DNA of 9,019 nt, from positions 1-9,019 of the forward strand of contig JAUZPC010000094.1 in the NCBI GenBank assembly GCA_030706105.1. Direction: 5' to 3'. This DNA comes from Bacteroidota bacterium (GTDB lineage: Bacteria > Bacteroidota > Ignavibacteria > Ignavibacteriales > Ignavibacteriaceae). The first letter of the stretch is position 1. Each line of letters begins with the position of its first letter. The translations under genes were made by a program, and so were the position numbers. The notes under the pieces were generated by a model. The model saw nothing but the letters and a program-made list of their open reading frames with translations, was not told the origin of the DNA and did not search any database. Below are positions 1 to 6,721 of the stretch, in pieces.

Positions 1-724
1 AGGAAGTCTTGCCAATTAAACTAATATAATTAGTTGAATTGAAATAGTCTTCAGCCCATTTGTCTCCCTCAGATCCAATAAGAATCGGGGTTATATTTTT
101 TTGATTTAGCAATTTTACCAATTCGACATAATTTTCAATAGGCCATCTTCTAAGGGAACCAGAGTTGATGAGGTTTTTTGCCCCGGCGGGTGTAATCAAA
201 ATTGCCGGCTTGGGGAGTGACTTAATAATTGTCCTTACTTTTTCATCAGCCTCATGTAAAACAATTGAGGCGAGTTTTGCCCTCTGCATTCTAAAGTCAT
301 CTACTTCAGAAATGAGCTTGGCATATTCATCTGCAAAATACCTTCCTTTTACAAAAGTATTTATTCTGTTGGCGTTGTCAAAGGTTTTAAGCTTAGGTGT
401 CCTTAGAGTTAAAGCCAGGAGCCTATAACGTTTATCAAAGTAAGGGATAAGGACTTCATCATAGCGTTTGCCAAAAAACTTAGTCCATACGCCTAAGAGG
501 ACACTTAGTTTTTCAAATAAATTACCGGTAAGCAGTTTCTTCTCATTAATAACGATAACATCATCAATATTATTGAACAGTTTTATAAGTGGGGCTACTA
601 TCTCCCCGCAAATCCAGGAGATATTGCAGTCAGTGCCATATTTTTCTCTGGCTGCACTCAATATTGAAGATGCCATAACAACATCTCCAATTGCACCTAA
701 CTTAATAATTAATACTTTTTTCAA
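1..724 (-). CDS. Family 9 glycosyltransferase (ADP-heptose:LPS heptosyltransferase type), partial, 3' end off the left edge
   Basis: The minus strand is open from the left edge up to a stop just upstream of position 750, and reads as a GT9 (GT-B fold) glycosyltransferase of the kind that adds heptose or related sugars to LPS in the cytoplasm. About 241 residues are present. The N-terminus KKVLIIKLGAIGDVVMASSI (residues 2-21) is the family's first beta-strand and glycine loop, with the conserved Asp at residue 14. After a Rossmann-like N-domain, residues 178-195 begin the second domain with TPAGAKN and LRRWP, followed by ILIGSEGD (214-221) and LIGKTS (236-241), where the window ends. The nucleotide-binding C-terminal part is therefore missing. 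I chose TTG at 722-724 because no ATG or GTG precedes the conserved strand, and this gives MKKVLIIK; no convincing ribosome binding site precedes it, so an upstream non-standard start is possible. It is transcribed divergently from the glycan operon at 831 and is probably part of the same surface-glycan locus. Sugar specificity cannot be read from sequence. Confidence 0.9.
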   Translation of the reverse strand, partial: MKKVLIIKLGAIGDVVMASSILSAAREKYGTDCNISWICGEIVAPLIKLFNNIDDVIVINEKKLLTGNLFEKLSVLLGVWTKFFGKRYDEVLIPYFDKRYRLLALTLRTPKLKTFDNANRINTFVKGRYFADEYAKLISEVDDFRMQRAKLASIVLHEADEKVRTIIKSLPKPAILITPAGAKNLINSGSLRRWPIENYVELVKLLNQKNITPILIGSEGDKWAEDYFNSTNYISLIGKTS

Positions 725-830
725 CTTTTTCTTATTTTTGTAATTAATATTGGATAATTCTTTTTAGTGTATATTGTTATAATTATTAGATTTAAATTTA
801 CACTATTAATATTAATAATTCTATTTATAA
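725..830. promoter_or_regulatory. Divergent AT-rich intergenic region, likely promoters for both flanking genes
   Basis: This 106-nt gap separates the minus-strand GT9 gene from the plus-strand glycan operon, and by direct count only 13 of its bases are G or C. Since both genes start here, promoters for both directions should lie in it. A TATAAT hexamer at 778-783 on the plus strand could be a -10 element for the gene at 831, but I see no good -35 at the right distance. No TAnnTTTG (-7) element lies inside the gap. A 14-nt perfect palindrome, TATTAATATTAATA, sits at 804-817, but such words are expected by chance in DNA this AT-rich. No Shine-Dalgarno sequence precedes the ATG at 831. The region's role is inferred from gene orientation. 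Confidence 0.4.
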
Positions 831-1643
831 ATGAAAATTTCCGTAATTACACCTGCATTTAACTCTGCAAATGTAATAAGAAAGAACGTTTTGTCAATAA
901 TTTCTCAAAATTATTCCAATTTTGAGCATATTATCATAGATAAACGAAGCTCTGACAGTACGTTACAGATTGTTACAGACTTGTATAGAGGGGCAGGTTT
1001 GGAAAATAAATTAAAAATTTTTTCCGGTGAAGATACCGGGATTTCAGATGCCTTTAATAAAGGTATTAATGCCGCGTCAGGTAATATTATTACTATTTTA
1101 AATAGTGATGATTCTTATATTGGCGATGCAGTTTTTGATACCGTAGTAAATTTATTTCGCAGAAACCCCAAGAGCTTAATAGTTCACGGTGATATTTTTT
1201 TTAAAGATGAAAAATACGGCTCAAATGTAAGAAACCCATTGCCCTATCATGCAATTGAGGGGGTGTTATTTAATCATCCTACAATGTTTCTAAAAAGGGA
1301 AGTCTATACTGAAATAGGATTATTTGATACCGATTTTAAATATTCTATGGATTTTGAGCTATATTGCCGGCTTGCAAAAAAATATAAACCGTTAAAAAAC
1401 TATTGCTGTTATTACCAAAATGAGCCTCTTGTTTTAATGGAGGCCGGCGGTGCTTCATGGAAGAATGAATTTGGGAGTATAGCCGAATTGAAAAAAGCGT
1501 TAATAAAAAATGGACTTTGGGGATTTGACAGCTCCAAATTTTATTATGCAAGATTGTTCAGAACAAAAGTTAAGGAGTTTTTGACATCAATAAAAATGGA
1601 TAAAATAATTACTAAATGGCGCAATCTGAAATGGAAAAAATAA
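831..1643 (+). CDS. Family 2 glycosyltransferase (WcaA-like, GT-A fold)
   Basis: This 270-residue protein is a cytoplasmic GT2 enzyme that would transfer a sugar from a nucleotide donor to a growing lipid-linked or LPS glycan. The N-terminus MKISVITPAFNSANVI is the typical first strand and turn. IIIDKRSSDSTLQI (residues 34-47) is the nucleotide-binding D-x-S-x-D segment, with Asp37 kept. GEDTGISDAFNKGINAASG (66-84) precedes the metal-binding DXD-type NSDD at 91-94. FNHPTMFLKREVY (147-159) and SMDFELYCRL (172-181) match the acceptor side, with Asp174 or Glu176 as the likely catalytic base. The C-terminus is rich in Lys and Arg, which may hold it at the membrane. The length is normal for a single-domain enzyme. 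It is the first gene of a seven-gene run, lying after an AT-rich divergent gap and 4 nt before the flippase. The family call is secure; donor and acceptor are unknown. Confidence 0.92.
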   Translation: MKISVITPAFNSANVIRKNVLSIISQNYSNFEHIIIDKRSSDSTLQIVTDLYRGAGLENKLKIFSGEDTGISDAFNKGINAASGNIITILNSDDSYIGDAVFDTVVNLFRRNPKSLIVHGDIFFKDEKYGSNVRNPLPYHAIEGVLFNHPTMFLKREVYTEIGLFDTDFKYSMDFELYCRLAKKYKPLKNYCCYYQNEPLVLMEAGGASWKNEFGSIAELKKALIKNGLWGFDSSKFYYARLFRTKVKEFLTSIKMDKIITKWRNLKWKK

Positions 1644-1647
1644 TTAA

Positions 1648-3015
1648 ATGAGCTTTTCGCTAACCGAAATAAAAAATATTTTTAGTCTTAAAAATAACTC
1701 AAGATCATCCAAGGCATTAAAAAACATTATTGTACTATTCTTTTTTCAGGGCTTTAATTTTGTTTTTAACCTTGCAATTGTTCCCTTAACCCTGGGATAT
1801 TTGGGCAAAACGGAATATGGTATTTGGCTTACTTTAAGTTCTATCATTGGCTGGCTCAGCTTTCTTGATTTAGGGATAGGAAATGGATTGCGGAATAAAC
1901 TGGCAGAGGCGCTGGCAAAGGATGATTACTCTAAAGCGAGAATATTTGTCAGTACTGCTTATGCAATCTTTACAATTGCCGCTGTGGCCTTGTGGATTAT
2001 TTTTGCTGCAATTTACAGGTTTATTAAATGGGAAATGATCTTGCAGTCACCGGTCTCCTTAAATGAACAAATTTATTTCTTAGTGCTTTTTGTTTTCATT
2101 TTCTTTTCCATTCAGATAGTATTAAAACTTATATATTCAATAACAGCAGCAGACCAAAAGCCGGGGATAAACGGCGTTTTAACTTTTTTTGCCAATCTTC
2201 TTACATTAGGATATATTTTTATACTTAAATATTCAACTAAGGGTTCTTTGTTTTTGCTGGGTACCGGGTCGGGTTTAATACCGGCTCTTGTTTATTTGCT
2301 GGGTTCAATTTTTCTTTTTAACAGGAGTTTTAAAAATTTTGCTCCCGGATTTAAATTTATTCAATTCAAATATGCAAAAGAACTATTTTCGCTAGGAATC
2401 CAATTCTTTGTAATACAAGTAACGGGTCTGATTGTATTTGCAACTAATAATCTGATAATAACACAATTGTATGGGCCTAATGAAGTAACTACTTATAACA
2501 TTGCATATAAACTATTTTTCCTGGTGACAATGGTTTTCAGCATTATACTTAATCCATTTTGGACTGCCTATACAGAAGCTTATGTGAAAAGTGATTTTGC
2601 GTGGATAAGAAAGACGACAAGGTATTTATTTTATCTATGGATTGGTTTTACTTTTATTACGGGCCTTTTGTTAGTATTTTCAAATTACATATATAGAATT
2701 TGGGTAGGTGGAAGTATTCAAATTCCATTTGCATTATCATTGATTATGGGCGTTTTTATCACCATTTCCAACTGGAATAATATATTTGTCTATTTTATAA
2801 ATGGTACGGGAAAAATAAAAATCCAGTTTTATTATGCCATAGTACAGGGAATTATAAATATTCCTCTCTCAATTACCATGGGTAAAATATTAAATATCGG
2901 GCCTGCCGGTGTTATGGTGGGGACGTGCATTACCATGCTTATCGGTTCCCTTTTTAACCCGATTCAATATTTCAAGATTATCAGTAAAACAGATAACGGG
3001 ATATGGGGTAAATAG
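1648..3015 (+). CDS. Wzx-like polysaccharide flippase (MOP/MATE superfamily)
   Basis: This 455-residue inner-membrane protein is of the oligosaccharide flippase (Wzx/RfbX-like) type, which moves an undecaprenyl-linked glycan unit from the cytoplasmic to the periplasmic face. I count about 12 hydrophobic segments by eye, roughly at residues 26-46, 56-75, 97-122, 142-165, 175-193, 203-224, 252-272, 286-306, 326-347, 361-383, 393-411 and 419-435. The first half carries the family-typical stretch TEYGIWLTLSSIIGW (55-69) followed by LDLGIGNGLRNKLAEAL (73-89), with a charged cytoplasmic loop after it. A short basic tail ends the protein. The length fits the family (about 400-500). It starts 4 nt after the upstream GT2 stop and ends TAG immediately followed by the ATG of the GT9 gene, so translation of the two is probably coupled. 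The substrate cannot be predicted from sequence. No Wzy polymerase or O-antigen ligase is visible in the window. Confidence 0.88.
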   Translation: MSFSLTEIKNIFSLKNNSRSSKALKNIIVLFFFQGFNFVFNLAIVPLTLGYLGKTEYGIWLTLSSIIGWLSFLDLGIGNGLRNKLAEALAKDDYSKARIFVSTAYAIFTIAAVALWIIFAAIYRFIKWEMILQSPVSLNEQIYFLVLFVFIFFSIQIVLKLIYSITAADQKPGINGVLTFFANLLTLGYIFILKYSTKGSLFLLGTGSGLIPALVYLLGSIFLFNRSFKNFAPGFKFIQFKYAKELFSLGIQFFVIQVTGLIVFATNNLIITQLYGPNEVTTYNIAYKLFFLVTMVFSIILNPFWTAYTEAYVKSDFAWIRKTTRYLFYLWIGFTFITGLLLVFSNYIYRIWVGGSIQIPFALSLIMGVFITISNWNNIFVYFINGTGKIKIQFYYAIVQGIINIPLSITMGKILNIGPAGVMVGTCITMLIGSLFNPIQYFKIISKTDNGIWGK

Positions 3016-4176
3016 ATGAAGTACTTAGTAAAGTTACAAAATCTAATTGTCTATTTTATATCTATTCTATTGTTGCTGATTTTAAAATTGTATCCGGCTA
3101 AAATTCTTAAAAATACATTAATGGTGATCAGGCTGGATTCAATAGGCGACTATATCCTTTTCAGGAATTTCTTAGAAGTATTAAAAAAGAGTGAGAAGTT
3201 TAAAAATTATTCTATTACTTTATGCGGTAACATAGTTTATCGGGATATCGCAGAGGGATTAGATACAGAATTTATAGACAGGTTTATTTGGATAAATAGA
3301 AAAAAGTTTTATTCAAATCCTATTTATAAATTTAAAATCCTTAAGCAGGTTAAAGAAACCGGAAGTGAAACAATTATTAATCCCACATATACAAGGGAAA
3401 TTTTGTATGGAGATATGCTTGCAAAAGCAGCAATAGCACCTATTAAAATTGGCAGTTCCGGAGCTGTAGATAAGCATCTTAAATGGAAGCTGGGCTTGTT
3501 CGGGAAATCAATTTATAATAGAGTAATACCTGCGGTTAATGAAAATTTATTTGAGTTTTTCCGGAATATAGAGTTCTTTGAAGGAGTACTGGAAGAGCGA
3601 ATTGAAATAAACACCCCTTCTATTATAATTAAAAAAACAGACTTGAAGCTGCCTTTTGACAGATATGCTGTTGCTTTTATTGGTGCTCAGGATATTGACA
3701 GGAGATGGAATGTAAATTACTTTGCAGAGATCTGTAATTACATAGTTAAAAAGTATAAGCTTCCTGTTGTTATTGCCGGTGGGGACTGTGAAAGGAAGGA
3801 TGCCGATAAAATTATTAGCATATCAGGTTCTGATAAGGTCCTGGATTATACAGGAAAAACTTCTTTAATAGAACTTATTCACCTGATAGCGAAAGCGAAA
3901 CTATTAATAGCGAACGAGACTTCGGCCATTCATTTTGCGGCTGCCGTAAAGACACCATTTGTTTGTATAAATAGAGGTAAGCATTTAGGGCGGTTTTCTC
4001 CTTATCCGGAAAAGGTCTATAATAAAGGTTTATATGTATATCCAAAAATAATTAAAGAAAATTTTGAAGAGTTTATAAATAATGATACATTTAGGTATGA
4101 TTCAGAATTGAATATTGACCAAATCGGTCCTGAAGAAGTTAAAAAAGCTATAGACAATTTTCTGCCGGACAAATGA
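3016..4176 (+). CDS. Family 9 glycosyltransferase (heptosyltransferase-like) with N-terminal hydrophobic segment
   Basis: This 386-residue protein is a GT9 enzyme, the family of LPS heptosyltransferases and relatives. A hydrophobic stretch at residues 9-26 (LIVYFISILLLLILKLYP core) lies before the catalytic fold and may anchor it to the inner membrane. The fold starts at LMVIRLDSIGDYILFRNFL (35-53), with the conserved Asp at 45. The C-domain shows FIGAQDIDRRWNVNYFAEI (221-239), VVIAGGDCERKDADKI (251-266), LDYTGKTSLIELI (276-288) and IANETSAIHFAAAVKTP (298-314), the last being the family's donor-phosphate binding motif. It is therefore complete and probably active. Its ATG directly abuts the flippase stop codon, and its own stop overlaps the next start by 4 nt (ATGA). 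It shares only general family motifs with the divergent GT9 gene at the left edge, so the two likely make different linkages. The sugar is unknown; heptose is only the best-known family substrate. Confidence 0.92.
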   Translation: MKYLVKLQNLIVYFISILLLLILKLYPAKILKNTLMVIRLDSIGDYILFRNFLEVLKKSEKFKNYSITLCGNIVYRDIAEGLDTEFIDRFIWINRKKFYSNPIYKFKILKQVKETGSETIINPTYTREILYGDMLAKAAIAPIKIGSSGAVDKHLKWKLGLFGKSIYNRVIPAVNENLFEFFRNIEFFEGVLEERIEINTPSIIIKKTDLKLPFDRYAVAFIGAQDIDRRWNVNYFAEICNYIVKKYKLPVVIAGGDCERKDADKIISISGSDKVLDYTGKTSLIELIHLIAKAKLLIANETSAIHFAAAVKTPFVCINRGKHLGRFSPYPEKVYNKGLYVYPKIIKENFEEFINNDTFRYDSELNIDQIGPEEVKKAIDNFLPDK

Positions 4177-4922
4177 AAATATCATCTATTATAATTGCAA
4201 AAAATGAAGAGTTAAACATTGCACGCTGCATAGAAAGCCAGTTGGAGTGTGTGGATGAGATTGTTGTACTTGTCGGGAATGAAAGTACAGACAGAACGCT
4301 GGAAATTGTAAACTCTTATGAAAAAGTAAAATGCGAAACTGTTGAGTGGATGGGTTATGCTAAAACCAAGCAATATGCAGTTACTTTAACTACTAATAAT
4401 TGGGTCTTATGGATTGACGCAGACGAATGTCTTAGTAAAAATTTAATTGAGGAAATTAAAAAATTTAAAGACAAAACACCTGATAATGAAGTGTATTCTT
4501 TTCCTCGGAAAGCAGAATTCTTGGGCCGTTGGATATTGCATGGCGGCTGGTATCCCGGAAGAGTTGAGAGACTGTTTGATAAGACCCGTGTCCGTTTTAG
4601 TGAAAGCGATGTTCACGAGTATCTTTCATATACAGGCAGGCAGGGATATTTTACAAATGATATTGAACATTATACAGATCCGAATATAAAACACTACCTG
4701 AAAAAACTTAATAATTATACATCACTTGCGGCAAATGAGCTTTTAAGCAAGAAGAAAGTGTTTAAATTGTCGGATATTATAATAAGACCTTTATGGCTTT
4801 TTGTGAAAATGTATTTTATTAAAGCCGGATTTCTTGATGGTTTACAGGGTTTCATTTTGGCATCATTTTCGTCTTTTTATGTTTTTACAAAATACTGTAA
4901 ATTATGGGAATTAAAAAAATAA
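4173..4922 (+). CDS. WaaE/KdtX-like family 2 glycosyltransferase (LPS core type)
   Basis: This 249-residue GT2 enzyme resembles the LPS-core beta-1,4-glucosyltransferase group (WaaE/KdtX-like), which acts at the cytoplasmic face of the inner membrane. MKISSIIIAKNEELNIARCI (1-20) is the group's N-terminal signature. WVLWIDADECLS (77-88) holds the metal-binding DAD at 82-84. The group-specific HGGWYPGRVERLF (123-135) and DVHEYL (146-151) follow. The C-terminal 45 residues (IIRPLWLFVKMYFIKAGFLDG, then aromatic-rich sequence) look like amphipathic membrane-associated helices, as is usual in this group. One oddity: the usual VVVDSGSTDRT segment reads VVLVGNESTDRT (31-42), so the first nucleotide-contacting Asp is replaced. 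The start overlaps the upstream GT9 stop by 4 nt, indicating translational coupling, and DUF1844 follows after 11 nt. Family assignment is firm; glucose as donor is only a family precedent. Confidence 0.9.
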   Translation: MKISSIIIAKNEELNIARCIESQLECVDEIVVLVGNESTDRTLEIVNSYEKVKCETVEWMGYAKTKQYAVTLTTNNWVLWIDADECLSKNLIEEIKKFKDKTPDNEVYSFPRKAEFLGRWILHGGWYPGRVERLFDKTRVRFSESDVHEYLSYTGRQGYFTNDIEHYTDPNIKHYLKKLNNYTSLAANELLSKKKVFKLSDIIIRPLWLFVKMYFIKAGFLDGLQGFILASFSSFYVFTKYCKLWELKK

Positions 4923-4933
4923 GGATAAAGTAA

Positions 4934-5200
4934 ATGGATAGCCCTCAGAATAATGAACTTCTTTTTATGCAGCTAATAATGCAGAATCAACAGATAGCTC
5001 AGTTTGCGTTAGGAAAAACAGTCAACCCTGTTACCAATAAAACTGAGGTCAACTTAGAAATGGGAAAACTGATTATTGACTCTCTTGATATGCTTAAAGT
5101 TAAAACCAATGGTAATTTAACAAACAATGAAGCTGCCTTTTTGGATAACGTACTTTCAGAATTAAAAATTACTTATTTGGAATTATTATCTAAAAATTAG
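4934..5200 (+). CDS. DUF1844 domain-containing protein
   Basis: This 88-residue protein fits the DUF1844 family of small proteins with no established function. The recognisable elements are an N-terminal amphipathic helix rich in Gln and Met (LFMQLIMQNQQIAQFALGK, residues 10-28), the signature NPVTNKTEVNLEMGKLIIDS (31-50), and the second helix KTNGNLTNNEAAFLDNVL (57-74), which ends in LKITYLELL. It has no signal peptide or transmembrane segment, so it should be cytoplasmic; the helical pattern suggests it acts as a small helical bundle or partner protein. An AAGGAT ribosome binding site lies at 4921-4926, partly over the stop of the upstream GT2 gene. It sits between the glycan genes and nadK with gaps of 11 and 6 nt, so it is co-transcribed with both. 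The family call is made from remembered signature similarity, and its role here is unknown. Confidence 0.85.
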   Translation: MDSPQNNELLFMQLIMQNQQIAQFALGKTVNPVTNKTEVNLEMGKLIIDSLDMLKVKTNGNLTNNEAAFLDNVLSELKITYLELLSKN

Positions 5201-5206
5201 AATATT

Positions 5207-6103
5207 ATGAAATTAGGAATAATAGTAAATCTTTCAAAAGAAAATATTCTTGATCATGCAACGCAAATAATTAAGAAATTTGAAGAGAATGGGTTAGATT
5301 TTCTTATAACTGATACTGCCGCCATTAGCTTGGCTGGAAAAAAGATTGCCGTAAAAAGAATAAATATTTGCGAAAGCGATAAGATATACAAGCGGAGCGA
5401 TTTGCTTATATCTCTTGGCGGCGATGGGACAATGCTTGCAACTTCGTTTAAAGCAGCGTTTTACAACAAACCCGTTTTAGGTATAAATTTAGGAAAGCTT
5501 GGCTTCCTTGCGGAAATTGGTATGGACCAAATTGACCTGTTAATAAATGAAATAAAGAACGGGTCATTAAAATATGAAGAGCGTATGCTTTTAACGGGTA
5601 AATGCGTCGGCCATAATATAGAAAAACTTTCCGCCTTAAATGACTTGGTGTTTGATAAAGGCGGCTGGCCTAAAATGATAGACTTATCGGTATATGTGGA
5701 TGAGGAGTTTGTAACCACATATTCAGCTGATGGTTTAATAGTAGCGACACCTACAGGGACAACCGGATATTCACTTTCAACAGGTGGTCCTATAGTAAGC
5801 CCCAAAACAGATGTCATTACGCTTTCCCCAATATGCCCTCATAGCTTAAACATAAGGCCGCTTGTTTTGCCGGGTGATGCCAGAATTAAAATTAAGGCAA
5901 ATTCTCTGCACAAGGAAATTCAAATTAATTGCGACGGACAAAGAGTATTTTCTTTTAAGCCCCCATTAACTATCGAAATAGTGAAAGCCGACAAACCGGC
6001 TATTATTGCAATGACATCTACATCGGATTATTTCAATACTCTCAGAACGAAATTAATGTGGGGGATTGATTTAAGGAAAAACAATCAAAGACATAAGGAG
6101 TAA
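5207..6103 (+). CDS. nadK: NAD kinase
   Basis: This 298-residue enzyme phosphorylates NAD to NADP using ATP (or polyphosphate in some species) in the cytoplasm and is normally essential. The N-domain carries SLGGDGTMLATSF (69-81), where GGDG at 71-74 contains the catalytic Asp73. PVLGINLGKLGFLAEI (89-104) follows. ALNDLVFDKGGWPKMI (143-158) holds the NAD-contacting Asn-Asp pair, usually Asn-Glu in E. coli-type enzymes. YSADGLIVATPTGTTGYSLS (172-191), then TGGPIV and SPICPHSLNIRPLVLPGD (207-224), form the C-terminal beta-sandwich signature. All expected motifs are present and the length is typical. No Shine-Dalgarno sequence precedes the ATG, only 6 nt after the DUF1844 stop, so translation probably depends on coupling. 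The thioredoxin-like gene starts 2 nt downstream. Placement at the end of a glycan operon is not something its biochemistry demands. Confidence 0.97.
   Translation: MKLGIIVNLSKENILDHATQIIKKFEENGLDFLITDTAAISLAGKKIAVKRINICESDKIYKRSDLLISLGGDGTMLATSFKAAFYNKPVLGINLGKLGFLAEIGMDQIDLLINEIKNGSLKYEERMLLTGKCVGHNIEKLSALNDLVFDKGGWPKMIDLSVYVDEEFVTTYSADGLIVATPTGTTGYSLSTGGPIVSPKTDVITLSPICPHSLNIRPLVLPGDARIKIKANSLHKEIQINCDGQRVFSFKPPLTIEIVKADKPAIIAMTSTSDYFNTLRTKLMWGIDLRKNNQRHKE
6095..6100 (+). promoter_or_regulatory. Ribosome binding site for the thioredoxin-like gene
   Basis: AAGGAG lies 5 nt before the ATG at 6106 and is embedded in the last codons of nadK. It is the clearest Shine-Dalgarno sequence in the operon and fixes the start. 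Most other genes here show weak or no such site. Confidence 0.7.
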
Positions 6104-6105
6104 TA

Positions 6106-6615
6106 ATGAAAGTTATAATTTTTTTTCTGTTCCTTTTTCCTCTAACCATAATTGCTCAAGATATGAATAAGTGTATAATTGATACAACCACTAATAAGAC
6201 CATGCTTATTGGCCCAACTTCATTGGAAGCTTTTAAAGATACTGCATTTGCTGAGTGGTATAATTCAGAATATGATAATTATTCCATTGACTCGTCAGCT
6301 CTTACATCTTTAGGAAATGATTTTTCTTTAATTGAAGTTAAAATTGTTATGGGCACCTGGTGCTCAGACAGCAGGCGGGAAGTTCCTCGCTTAATGAAAA
6401 TATTGAATCATATTGATTTTCCGTTAACTAAGCTGACTATTATTAATGTTGACAGAAAAAAAGATGACCATAATGGTAAAGTGAAAAATCTGGATATAGA
6501 AAAAATTCCTACTGTAATTGTATATAAAGACGGTTATGAAATGGGACGTATTATAGAAACTCCGCAGGAAAGTTTGGAAAAAGATTTAGTAAGGTACTTT
6601 AACAGAAAAATCTAA
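6106..6615 (+). CDS. Exported thioredoxin-fold protein with single active-site cysteine
   Basis: This 169-residue protein begins with a short hydrophobic signal peptide (MKVIIFFLFLFPLTIIAQ), most likely cleaved near residue 18, so it should act in the periplasm. There is no lipobox. The thioredoxin fold runs from about residue 72 to the end: VKIVMGTWCSDSRREVPRLM (78-97) occupies the active-site position, and IEKIPTVIVYKDG (131-143) gives the conserved cis-Pro135. The active site is Trp-Cys-Ser-Asp-Ser, so the second cysteine of the usual CxxC is a serine. The only other cysteine in the mature chain is Cys23, far from the motif. I recall similar WCxDS proteins in Bacteroidota, so this is likely a subfamily feature rather than damage. 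A strong AAGGAG at 6095-6100, 5 nt before the ATG and inside the end of nadK, supports the start. It is the last gene of the operon. Reductase, isomerase or binding roles cannot be told apart. Confidence 0.85.
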   Translation: MKVIIFFLFLFPLTIIAQDMNKCIIDTTTNKTMLIGPTSLEAFKDTAFAEWYNSEYDNYSIDSSALTSLGNDFSLIEVKIVMGTWCSDSRREVPRLMKILNHIDFPLTKLTIINVDRKKDDHNGKVKNLDIEKIPTVIVYKDGYEMGRIIETPQESLEKDLVRYFNRKI

Positions 6616-6624
6616 GTACTTAGA
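6611..6624. repeat. 14-nt perfect palindrome over the stop codon of the operon's last gene
   Basis: TCTAAGTACTTAGA is its own reverse complement and contains the TAA stop (6613-6615) of the thioredoxin-like gene. It is not followed by a T-run, so it does not look like an intrinsic terminator. It could be an operator-like site or chance. No other copy was noticed near the other gene ends. Confidence 0.35.
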
Positions 6625-6666
6625 GGGCGTTTATTAAAATAATTCTATTTTATGTAAATTTTCAAC

Positions 6667-6697
6667 TTGTTATGTCTTATTATCTCCATTAATTTTG
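6667..6697 (+). promoter_or_regulatory. Bacteroidota-type promoter (-33 TTG, -7 TAATTTTG) for the GT-C gene
   Basis: TTG at 6667-6669 and TAATTTTG at 6690-6697 are separated by 20 nt. This matches the Bacteroidota primary-sigma pattern of a -33 TTTG/TTG and a -7 TAnnTTTG. Transcription would start a few bases after 6697, giving a leader of under about 20 nt before the GTG at 6722. This suggests the membrane protein has its own promoter, apart from the upstream operon. Confidence 0.5.
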
Positions 6698-6710
6698 GGG
6701 CGTATTTTTT

Positions 6711-6716
6711 AAGGAA
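6711..6716 (+). promoter_or_regulatory. Ribosome binding site that selects the GTG start at 6722
   Basis: AAGGAA lies 5 nt before GTG at 6722. No in-frame ATG occurs until about residue 118, so this site together with the GTG defines the only sensible start for the membrane protein. Confidence 0.65.
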
Positions 6717-6721
6717 TTTTA

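Noticed and set aside
733..740. TATTTTTG, a match to the TAnnTTTG -7 element, considered as promoter for the gene at 831
   Set aside because: There is no TTG at the required distance upstream, and it overlaps the 5' end region of the divergent gene; in such AT-rich DNA the match is easily chance.
165..743. Two plus-strand reading frames (165-428 and 468-743) at the left edge
   Set aside because: They lie opposite the minus-strand GT9 gene, whose translation shows clear family motifs throughout; the plus-strand frames show no recognisable domain.
804..817. TATTAATATTAATA palindrome as a possible operator
   Set aside because: It consists only of A and T in a region with very little G or C, where such palindromes are expected by chance.
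1345..1551. Minus-strand 68-codon frame
   Set aside because: It is antisense to the 3' part of the GT2 gene and has no recognisable content.
4447..4689. Plus-strand 80-codon frame inside the WaaE-like gene
   Set aside because: It is an alternative frame within a gene with well-conserved motifs and has no domain or start signal of its own.
5461..5817. Minus-strand frame of 118 codons
   Set aside because: It is the antisense of the most conserved part of nadK, and its sequence only mirrors those motifs.
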